From Bacteroidales bacterium UBA5226 (GTDB taxonomy: Bacteria; Bacteroidota; Bacteroidia; Bacteroidales; UBA932), in assembly GCA_002409325.1 (NCBI GenBank), contig DHUU01000018.1, positions 246,824 to 310,823 of the forward strand: a DNA stretch of 64,000 bases, read 5' to 3'. Positions 51,212 to 59,155 of this stretch are shown piece after piece. Both the position numbers and the translations under genes were made by a program. Numbering within the stretch: the stretch's first letter is position 1; the number at the start of each line of letters is the position of its first letter. The notes beneath the pieces were generated by a model. It saw only the letters and a program-made list of their open reading frames with translations, did no database searches and was not told where the DNA came from.

Positions 51212-54200
51212 TCAGTATTTGTTGTTGGTTTCAGACAGGGTAAATGTAAATGAATAATTGCCATACGGCAACATATAACCGGATTGGGGAAGAGCGCCCC
51301 AGGTGTTGATGCATCCCAGGCCCATCTGGCGCAGGTCTATACAGCATTGAGTAAGGTTTTCCTCCTGCAGGTCCCGGGAATGAAGGTTTCGCTTGGCCGG
51401 GCCGGAGTCCAGGCTTTCTATGGAATAATGAAGTGCCGAAGCCGAAAACAGCGAATCTGAATCTACCCTCATACCCGAGCCTGCAACATCGAGCAGTTCC
51501 CACCACCGCAGGCCGGTACGCGTACCGTTTTCCTGCGGACGTATATAAGAGTAAAACTGGCTGGATACGCTTTGCCTGTAAAGGCCCACAAAAGCACTTT
51601 TGGCCCTGTCGGGGTAATTTTCACCGGGTCCCCTGCCATAATAAACCAGGTGGTTGTATTTTTTGGGTGTGTTAAACCGTACCCCGAAGCGGAACATCGG
51701 GGGCATTTTCCCGGCTTCTTCTGCAGTTGCCAGGGTTTCCAGTTTCTGGGTTATTTGCAGCCCGCCCCGTGGCTCTGGCCGGTAGGTCATGGTCAGTCTT
51801 GCTTTGAGCTGCGGCAGTTCATATATGGCACAAATTTCATTTTCTTTTGTTTGGAATCCGGTAAACTCCATAAGGGGATTGCGCCATAGGGCGTATTTTA
51901 ATTGCAGCGATGCGCCAAAATCGTTGTCGGTGGGGGCACGCCAGAAATTGGGAGTGATGCACGATTTTTCCTCCAGTATGTTTTGGCCCCCAAAGAATAG
52001 CCGGGAGACAAGTCCGTTGTGCCGGCTGAACTCCGCCCGCATGTTCCCGGAGCAGGCTATGAGCCAGTTCCTGTCGTTTTGGTCTATGGTAAAGGCCGGC
52101 TCTGCGGATTGTTCTGCAGAGGGGTTTTGGGCATCCGGGGTATGAACAGGGAGCTGGGCCCTGGCCAGGACCACGCCCGCCGGAAGGAGTGCCTCGGCTT
52201 TACGGGTGGAAAAATAAACGTTCAGGAACAATTCCTTATCACGGTAAAGTACCAGGTCGGATTGGCTGTATCCAAGCTCCAGCACGCTTGTTTTTCCCGG
52301 AGGTGTTTTCAGGTTGTCTGTATGTCCTTTCCTGACGGGGATTCCGTTGGCCAGCAGTTCCCATTCCATGGAAAGGTGTGAGAGGTCGCGGAAAAAATAT
52401 TCGTTTCTTACGCCAATCCTTCCATTGGACACATCCACATCCTGTGCCCACACATTCTGATAATGATAGGCCACATCATAAGCGTGGGGGTTGGCATCGC
52501 GTGAAGGGCTGAACAGCCCGTTGTTGTTGAAATTCTGATCAGATGCGTCATAGGGATTGTAATCGCCGCCATAGGCATAAACAAAATGTCCTTCCTTACG
52601 CTCCAGGAAAAGTGCCTGGTCTACAAAATCCCAGATGAATCCTCCCTGGTACTGTGGGTATTGGCGGATGATCTGCCAATAATCGTCAAAACCTCCCATG
52701 GAATTTCCCATGGCGTGGGCGTATTCACACTGTATCAGGGGCCTTTGGGGGTTGTTTTCCAGGTAACGGATACAACTCTCGTAGCCCATGTACATGGGGG
52801 CAAAAATGTCCGATATTTCCGGCCGGGTGGCACGTTCGTACTGTATGGGCCTTTTTTGCACGTCTGCCTTGCGAAGCAGGTCGTAGCCCCTGGTAAAATT
52901 ATCCCCGTCCCCGGCTTCGTTGCCCATAGACCAGATGATCACGCTGGTGTGGTTCTTGTCCCTGAGGTACATCCTTTCAATGCGTTCTTGATGCGCCTGT
53001 AGGAAATCGGGCCGGGCAGCCAGCGTCTTTTCCCCATAACCCATGCCATGGGATTCAATGTTGGCCTCGTCCACCACGTAGATCCCGTAAAGATCACACA
53101 GGTTGTACCAGGTTGGGGAATTTGGATAATGACTGGTTCTTACAGCATTGATATTGAATTTTTTCATCAGTTCAATATCCTGTATCATACGCTCCACAGA
53201 CACGATGTACCCTGTGGACGGGTCCATCTCATGCCGGTTAACCCCTTTGATGAGTATGGGTTTTCCGTTGACCAGCAATTGGGCGTTCTTTATTTCCACG
53301 TTCCGGAAGCCCACCTTCCAGGGAATGAATTCCGTTTCCTTCCCGGTACCGGTATCGGCCAGCGATAGAACCAGGGTGTAAAGATTAGGCAGTTCGGCAG
53401 ACCAGGGTTGTGCGTTTTTTACGGGGAAAGAGCCGGTATATGTTCCGTTTTCAGCAACATACAAGGATTTCAGCCCAAGACTTTTGCCCCGGGGGTCTAT
53501 AAGCTCGGCCTGAACAAGCGCCTGGCCTGAAGCCCTGTTTAGGGTAACAGATATGTCCAATGTGCCGTTTTCATAATTTTCATCCAGAACAGGAAGCAAG
53601 GTGAAATCATGTATGTGTGTCTTTTCCCTGGCATAAAGGAACACTTCCCGGCCAATTCCGCTCAGACGCCAGAAATCCTGGTCTTCCAGGTATGTTCCGT
53701 CGCACCAGCGGTTCACTTTCAGGGCAATGAGGTTATCTCCCGGCCGGAGGTAAGGGGTGATATCAAATTCGGCTCCCAACTTGCTGTCTTCTGAATACCC
53801 GGCAAACATTCCGTTGACCCAGAGGTTCATGTTTGATGTGACCGAACCAAAATGAATGAAAACCTGTCTGCCGTCCCATGACTGCGGAAGGAAAAAAGTG
53901 TGGCGGTAATAGCCGGTATGGTTGTTAGCCAAGGGGACTATGGGAGGAGCAGACCGGTATTGATTAAACCAGGCATAACCGTAGTTCAGGTACAGCGGGT
54001 GCCCGTACCCGTTCAACTCCCAAAGACCGGGAACAGCCATCATGTCCCAGGATCTGTCGTCATAACATGCCTGTTGGAACCCCGTGTAACTTCCCGGGGC
54101 ATCCTTGGTCCATGCAAATTTCCACAGGCCGTTCAGGTCTTTGAAATACAGAGATGATTCCCGGCAACCGTCAAGGGCCAGGGGACGTGTTTCATACCCG

Positions 54201-55009
54201 TAGAAGGAAGTGCGCATGGGGGCACGGTTGATCTGGTTCACAGCAGGATCCTGCCATTCTTCCGTGGCCTTGTACAGGGGATAATCGGTGGTAATGTAAT
54301 CTACTCCCGATTGAATAAAATAATGAAAATCCTCCGGCCGGTTAACCGTCCACACATTCACGCTCAGGCCAAGTTCCTTTGCCCGGGCAATCCACTGCGG
54401 GTTAGCCTTGAGGACCCTCATGTTGTAGTCCAGTCCGGTGTATCCTTTTTCCTTCAGCTGGTCCGGAGACAGGCTGCCGCCCAGGTAAGCCACCTGTGCA
54501 TCTGCATTTGATTGGATTATCGTCTCGCAGATATGAGAAGAAAAACTGATGTATTCCACTTTGTTTTGAACACCTGCACGCTCTACCAGTTCCAGAATCT
54601 TTGCCACGGCTGCCTTTTCTGTAGGCTTGTCCCGGTGGGTTTTGATCTCAATGACAAGTCTGGTGTGGTCCGATGCAGCGATTAAGGGCAGAATCTCGTC
54701 AAGCAACGGGAGTGTTTCCCCGTTAGATAAAAGATGGCCGGAGAGTTCGCGGTAGGAACTCGCATCCACACGTGTTCCTTTTATTACCGGATCGTGCACC
54801 AGCACCACTTTCCCATCAGTAGTCAGGTACACATCTATTTCAGCTCCGTAGCAACGGGCATCAACGGCATTTTGTACTGAACTTCTGGAGTTTTGCGCCG
54901 ATCCTTCCACAGTCCAGAAACCCCGGTGGGCTATGATTCCGGTTTGTGACCATAGGGAAAATGAAGGCAGAAGGGACAGGATTAAGGAGACTAAGAGATA
55001 ACGTAACAT
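51212..55009 (-). CDS. Secreted fusion: glycerophosphodiester phosphodiesterase + GH2 beta-galactosidase
   Basis: A 1265-residue protein. Signal peptide about 1-21. Residues about 24-245 are a GDPD barrel: HRG (H28-R29), the AQNS variant of the ENS motif, E57-I-D59, VHDP (H72) and EIK (E121). From about 251 (EWQDPAVNQINRAP, the start of LacZ-type proteins) to 1265 is a full GH2: sugar-binding domain, Ig-like domains, TIM barrel with acid/base E698 (WSMGNEAGD) and nucleophile E762 (CEYAHAMGNS), and the C-terminal Bgal_small_N domain. Each part has normal length for a stand-alone enzyme and there is no frame break. Substrate unknown; a glycerophosphate-linked galactoside is an inference. Confidence 0.9.
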   Translation of the reverse strand: MLRYLLVSLILSLLPSFSLWSQTGIIAHRGFWTVEGSAQNSRSSVQNAVDARCYGAEIDVYLTTDGKVVLVHDPVIKGTRVDASSYRELSGHLLSNGETLPLLDEILPLIAASDHTRLVIEIKTHRDKPTEKAAVAKILELVERAGVQNKVEYISFSSHICETIIQSNADAQVAYLGGSLSPDQLKEKGYTGLDYNMRVLKANPQWIARAKELGLSVNVWTVNRPEDFHYFIQSGVDYITTDYPLYKATEEWQDPAVNQINRAPMRTSFYGYETRPLALDGCRESSLYFKDLNGLWKFAWTKDAPGSYTGFQQACYDDRSWDMMAVPGLWELNGYGHPLYLNYGYAWFNQYRSAPPIVPLANNHTGYYRHTFFLPQSWDGRQVFIHFGSVTSNMNLWVNGMFAGYSEDSKLGAEFDITPYLRPGDNLIALKVNRWCDGTYLEDQDFWRLSGIGREVFLYAREKTHIHDFTLLPVLDENYENGTLDISVTLNRASGQALVQAELIDPRGKSLGLKSLYVAENGTYTGSFPVKNAQPWSAELPNLYTLVLSLADTGTGKETEFIPWKVGFRNVEIKNAQLLVNGKPILIKGVNRHEMDPSTGYIVSVERMIQDIELMKKFNINAVRTSHYPNSPTWYNLCDLYGIYVVDEANIESHGMGYGEKTLAARPDFLQAHQERIERMYLRDKNHTSVIIWSMGNEAGDGDNFTRGYDLLRKADVQKRPIQYERATRPEISDIFAPMYMGYESCIRYLENNPQRPLIQCEYAHAMGNSMGGFDDYWQIIRQYPQYQGGFIWDFVDQALFLERKEGHFVYAYGGDYNPYDASDQNFNNNGLFSPSRDANPHAYDVAYHYQNVWAQDVDVSNGRIGVRNEYFFRDLSHLSMEWELLANGIPVRKGHTDNLKTPPGKTSVLELGYSQSDLVLYRDKELFLNVYFSTRKAEALLPAGVVLARAQLPVHTPDAQNPSAEQSAEPAFTIDQNDRNWLIACSGNMRAEFSRHNGLVSRLFFGGQNILEEKSCITPNFWRAPTDNDFGASLQLKYALWRNPLMEFTGFQTKENEICAIYELPQLKARLTMTYRPEPRGGLQITQKLETLATAEEAGKMPPMFRFGVRFNTPKKYNHLVYYGRGPGENYPDRAKSAFVGLYRQSVSSQFYSYIRPQENGTRTGLRWWELLDVAGSGMRVDSDSLFSASALHYSIESLDSGPAKRNLHSRDLQEENLTQCCIDLRQMGLGCINTWGALPQSGYMLPYGNYSFTFTLSETNNKY

Positions 55010-55052
55010 GTTATATTATTTTGTAAATTGCCGATCCATTTGAAATTCTGAT

Positions 55053-55640
55053 ATGCGAATATACGACATTTCACAGGAAATTTTCAGCGGCGACGTATTT
55101 AAAGGAGATCCGGTTCCTGCAGCCACGCCGCTATATCGCATCAAAGACGGATACCCTTACAATTTATCTTCCGTATCTATGTGTCTGCACAATGCCACAC
55201 ACATTGATGCTCCCTCCCATTATCTGGAAGACGGGCTTACCATAGACCAGATCAGGCTGGAACATTGTATTGGTCCCTGCACGGTCCTGTCTGCCAACGG
55301 ACCGATTGATGAAGGTTTTATTTCCCCGTTATTGGGCAGGGGAGCCAAGCGGCTGTTGTTCAAAGGAAAAGGGTGGCTTACCCTGAAAGCGGCCAAGGCC
55401 CTGGCGGAAAGTGAAATAGTTATGGTAGGGACAGAAAGCCAGTCTGTCGGTTACGGGGCCCATATTGATGATGTACACCATGAATTATTGCAAAGCAACC
55501 TGGTGATACTGGAGGGGCTGGTTTTGAAGGATGTCCCCGAAGGCAATTATTACCTGATTTCTCTTCCCTTAAAACTGGGAAGGATGGAGGGTTCTCCCTG
55601 TCGTGCCGTGCTGCTGGATTATCTGCCACCGGTCGATTGA
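55053..55640 (+). CDS. Cyclase-family metal-dependent hydrolase (kynurenine formamidase-like)
   Basis: A 195-residue protein of the cyclase family, whose members include bacterial kynurenine formamidase. The metal-binding motif HxGTHxDxPxH appears as HNATHIDAPSHY, with the middle glycine replaced by alanine but the metal ligands kept; GTESQSVG and HHELLQSNLVILEGL are other family segments. The natural substrate cannot be told. It is divergent from the GDPD-GH2 gene with 43 bases between, and its 3' end overlaps galM by 22 bases. Confidence 0.88.
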   Translation: MRIYDISQEIFSGDVFKGDPVPAATPLYRIKDGYPYNLSSVSMCLHNATHIDAPSHYLEDGLTIDQIRLEHCIGPCTVLSANGPIDEGFISPLLGRGAKRLLFKGKGWLTLKAAKALAESEIVMVGTESQSVGYGAHIDDVHHELLQSNLVILEGLVLKDVPEGNYYLISLPLKLGRMEGSPCRAVLLDYLPPVD

Positions 55641-56689
55641 TCGGTTCCAAAAGCATAAACTATTTTTTGCAGGTACAATTCCCCCGGCCTGAGTATACAG
55701 TCTGGATATTGAGGACGGTTTGGGCTGTCTGGATAATTCTGGCATTCCAACGCTACGGCATGACGGTTTCTGTGCGGGATGCCGTTTTTTCCTACTCCGC
55801 TGCCATCCAGCCAGTTGCCCGTGTACACCTGTATCCCGGGCTGTGTCGTGAGGAGGGTTAGTGTTCTGCTACTGACAGGATCTTTTAAAAAGGCGGCCTG
55901 TTGCAGTATTCCCTCTGCAGAAGGCAGGCACCAGCAATGGTCGTATCCGTTGCCAATGCGTAATTGTTCATTATCCATGGCAATGTCCCGGCCTATCGGT
56001 TTTGGCAATGTAAAATCAAAAGGAGTTCCCCTGACCGGGGCAGGATCTGCCAGGGGGATGCTGGTGGGATCTACGGGAAGGTAATGTTGGGCATTGAGTT
56101 GCAGGATATGATTGTGGATGGATCCGTTGCCTTCCCCTGCCAGGTTGAAATACGTATGGCTGGTCAGATTGATGATGGTCGCCTGGTCTGTGACCGCCCG
56201 CAGCTCCAGTGTCAGGATATCGTCTTCACTCCAGCGAAAAGTGGCTGTTACCTGCATGTTCCCCGGATAATTTTCTTCTCCGTGGGGACTGGCATACGTG
56301 AACGATACGGCATCGTCACCCTCCTCTATTCTTGATACCCACACCTGTACACACATGGAATGCGGGCCCCCGTGCAGGTGGTTGGGACCATTGTTAACGG
56401 CCAGCTGGTATTGCTTTCCTTCCAGGGAGAATGACCCCCGGGCAATGCGGTTAGCGAAGCGTCCCACCGTCTTGCCAAAATACGGAGGATCCTGGAAATA
56501 CTGCATTACGTCCTTGTAACCCGGCACCACATCTTCAACCTGACCGTTACGGTCGGGTACGCCAATGCCCGTTACCGTAGCCCCGATGTTGCATAACTGT
56601 ACGTAAGATCTTTTTTTATTGGTAATTTTGTAACTGACAACTGCCTCTCCCCGGGGAGAGTAACCATGAATATACTGTGTTACTTCCAT
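55619..56689 (-). CDS. galM: Aldose 1-epimerase (mutarotase)
   Basis: A 356-residue enzyme that interconverts alpha and beta anomers of galactose and related sugars. The family motifs NRIARGSFSLEGK, NNGPNHLHGG, LTSHTYFNLAG and ALECQNYPDSPN (catalytic glutamate) are all present. There is no signal peptide, so it is cytoplasmic. It lies between two glycoside hydrolase genes and a lipase-like gene, and would serve to channel galactose released by those enzymes; no galK or galT is in the window. Confidence 0.95.
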   Translation of the reverse strand: MEVTQYIHGYSPRGEAVVSYKITNKKRSYVQLCNIGATVTGIGVPDRNGQVEDVVPGYKDVMQYFQDPPYFGKTVGRFANRIARGSFSLEGKQYQLAVNNGPNHLHGGPHSMCVQVWVSRIEEGDDAVSFTYASPHGEENYPGNMQVTATFRWSEDDILTLELRAVTDQATIINLTSHTYFNLAGEGNGSIHNHILQLNAQHYLPVDPTSIPLADPAPVRGTPFDFTLPKPIGRDIAMDNEQLRIGNGYDHCWCLPSAEGILQQAAFLKDPVSSRTLTLLTTQPGIQVYTGNWLDGSGVGKNGIPHRNRHAVALECQNYPDSPNRPQYPDCILRPGELYLQKIVYAFGTDQSTGGR

Positions 56690-56729
56690 AAGCCCTGTTA
56701 TTGTTTTGAAAAATAAAGATAAGAATTAA

Positions 56730-57929
56730 ATGAAAACAATCCTGAAAACAGCTACCTGCATCATTGCCACTTTGCTTGTTTCGTGTCAGCCGTTCCATGA
56801 TGCACCTCAGGGCCCTGATCAATACCTTGCAGGGGTTCATAAGACCATAGACCTGAATTTGGATGAATTGTTCAGTTCGTTCGGAGTCGGAGATTATCCC
56901 GAGATCACTTCCAAACTGGAATACATCATTTCCAGCCGGAATTTTCGTGCCTCCGTTGTCACCTATCATACTACGGACCCTTTCGGAAACGCCGTAGTCG
57001 CAGACGGAACGCTGTATTATCCGCTGGATTGTGAAATAAGGGGCGTAGTGGAAATGTCGGGGATTGCCCACATGAACAAAGATGATGGCAATTCGGAAGA
57101 TATTCCGGTATTGGAAGCCTTGCCTGTACTGGCTGGTTATGCGGTAATACTTCCCGACATGATCGGTTATGGCAAATTCGGAAATACCAAGCAGATGCCC
57201 CACCCGTTCATGATCAGGAACAATTTAGGCAAAGTGGCCTGGGATATGCGTCTGGCAGCAACGGAGTATTTCAGGAAAATTGGGTACAACATTCCCCGGA
57301 GCACCATCATTGCCGGGTATTCATACGGAGGGGGAGTGGGGCTGGCCGTAGCCCGTTATTACCAGGAAAACCACCGGAATGAAGTTTATGTGAAAAGGGT
57401 AGTGATAGGCGGAGGTGCCTGTGACCTGAATGCCACCTTCAGGGGTTTTGCAGAAAATCCCATCTGTACCTATCCGCTCTTACCCGGCATCATTATGTCC
57501 CTGGATTATTATTACAATCTGGATCTGGACTACCATCAGATTTTCCAGGGGCCTCTGGCAGACAACTATGCCACCTGGTATGACAGGACACGCAATGCCA
57601 GCGGATTGGTTTCTTTAATAGGGGAAGATATGCGCAACTATATGCACCCCGATTTCTTTAAACCGGCAGAAGAAAGAAATGCCGAATTTGGAAAGCTGCA
57701 ACCCATCCTGAATTTGAATTCCGCAGTTGACGGATGGGTCCCCTATATGCCCATATACCTGTATCATTCCACAGAAGACCTGTACGTTCCGCTGGAAGCC
57801 GCCAACTATGCTTACCGGGAATTCAAAAAAGCAGGGGCTTATATTCAATACAAGTCAGGCCCCGGCACACATGCAGACTGGGGGGTAGAGACCTTTGCAG
57901 CGCTTTTGCTTCACCTGGCTATCAAATAA
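56730..57929 (+). CDS. Alpha/beta-hydrolase lipoprotein (secretory lipase-like)
   Basis: A 399-residue lipoprotein (SPII lipobox LLVSC, cysteine 19). The alpha/beta-hydrolase fold carries the nucleophile elbow GYSYGGG (serine near residue 199), an oxyanion region near VVEMSGIAHM, an acidic residue in SAVDGWVPYM, and a C-terminal GPGTHADWG histidine. It resembles secreted lipases/esterases (LIP family) or tannase-like carboxylesterases; lipase is an inference from the fold. It is divergent from galM and ends in an 8-base overlap with pepT. Confidence 0.8.
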   Translation: MKTILKTATCIIATLLVSCQPFHDAPQGPDQYLAGVHKTIDLNLDELFSSFGVGDYPEITSKLEYIISSRNFRASVVTYHTTDPFGNAVVADGTLYYPLDCEIRGVVEMSGIAHMNKDDGNSEDIPVLEALPVLAGYAVILPDMIGYGKFGNTKQMPHPFMIRNNLGKVAWDMRLAATEYFRKIGYNIPRSTIIAGYSYGGGVGLAVARYYQENHRNEVYVKRVVIGGGACDLNATFRGFAENPICTYPLLPGIIMSLDYYYNLDLDYHQIFQGPLADNYATWYDRTRNASGLVSLIGEDMRNYMHPDFFKPAEERNAEFGKLQPILNLNSAVDGWVPYMPIYLYHSTEDLYVPLEAANYAYREFKKAGAYIQYKSGPGTHADWGVETFAALLLHLAIK

Positions 57930-59145
57930 GTGTATATTCCTCTATGATCCTCAGGATTACCTCCGAGGCTTTTTCCATGCTTTCCAGGGGGAGGTATTCC
58001 ATTTTTCCGTGAAAGTTGTGTCCTCCTGCAAAAATATTGGGGCAGGGAAGTCCCCGGTACGAAAGCTGGGCTCCGTCTGTTCCTCCGCGAATGGGATGTA
58101 CTATGGGAGTGATACCCGCTGCCTTCATGGCGTTGGCTGCCTTTTCCACGATGTGCATGTACGGCTCTACCTGCGTGCGCATATTGAAATACTGGTCCTT
58201 GATTTCCAGGGTGACACAGCGACCATATTTTTGGTTCAGGAATCCTGCAATTTCCTGCATGAGCTTTTTCTTTTGTTCAAATTTACTCAAGTCGTGATCC
58301 CGGATGATATAACTCAGTTCTGCCTCTTCTACCGTGCCCCGGAATGAGATGATGTGAAAGAATCCTTCATAGTGGTCCGTGAACTCGGGCCGTTGTTCTA
58401 CCGGGAGCATGTTATTCAGTTCTGTGCCAATGATCAGGGCGTTGATCATTTTGCCCTTGGCATAGCCCGGGTGGATGTTGCGACCCTGGATATGTATGCG
58501 GGCCATGGCAGCATTGAAGTTCTCATATTCCATTTCTCCTATCTGGCCTCCGTCTATGGTGTAGGCATAGTCCGCTCCGAACCTTTTTACATCAAATTTT
58601 GCCACACCGCGGCCAATTTCTTCGTCGGGAGTAAAGGCGATCTTTACCGGACCGTGTTTTACTTCCGGATGTGCCATAAGGTATTGGACGGCAGACATGA
58701 TAGCTGCCACGCCGGCTTTGTCGTCTGCCCCCAGAAGCGTGGTGCCGTCTGTGGTTATCAGGGTCTGGCCCTTATAGGAAAGCAATTCCGGGAACTCGGC
58801 CGGATCAAGGTATAATTCTTTTGCCTTGTTCAGCAGTACGGGTTTTCCATCGTATTGCCGAATGATCTGCGGGCGGATGTCCCTGCCGCTGGCATCAGGA
58901 GATGTGTCTACGTGAGCAATGAATCCGATAGCGGGGACTTTCTTGTCCATATTGGAAGGAATGGAAGCCATAACGTACCCGTACTCATCCAGGCTGGCAT
59001 CTGCAACGCCCAACTGGTGCAATTCCTTGAGCAGTACTTCCAACAGGGCAAATTGTTTTGTCGTGCTGGGCTGTGTTTGTGATTCCGGATCCGAAGCCGT
59101 GTCAAAGGAGATATACAGGAGAAACTTGTCGAGGATCTTTTCCAT
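57922..59145 (-). CDS. pepT: Peptidase T (tripeptide aminopeptidase)
   Basis: A 407-residue cytosolic M20 di-zinc enzyme that removes N-terminal residues from tripeptides. Motifs HVDTSPDAS (zinc/active-site), TLLGADDKAGVA (bridging aspartate), AFTPDEEIGRG (catalytic glutamates) and HNFHGKMEY (last zinc histidine) are intact. It is downstream of an OPT peptide transporter by 10 bases, consistent with uptake followed by hydrolysis of small peptides. Confidence 0.96.
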   Translation of the reverse strand: MEKILDKFLLYISFDTASDPESQTQPSTTKQFALLEVLLKELHQLGVADASLDEYGYVMASIPSNMDKKVPAIGFIAHVDTSPDASGRDIRPQIIRQYDGKPVLLNKAKELYLDPAEFPELLSYKGQTLITTDGTTLLGADDKAGVAAIMSAVQYLMAHPEVKHGPVKIAFTPDEEIGRGVAKFDVKRFGADYAYTIDGGQIGEMEYENFNAAMARIHIQGRNIHPGYAKGKMINALIIGTELNNMLPVEQRPEFTDHYEGFFHIISFRGTVEEAELSYIIRDHDLSKFEQKKKLMQEIAGFLNQKYGRCVTLEIKDQYFNMRTQVEPYMHIVEKAANAMKAAGITPIVHPIRGGTDGAQLSYRGLPCPNIFAGGHNFHGKMEYLPLESMEKASEVILRIIEEYTLI

Positions 59146-59155
59146 AATATCAGGT

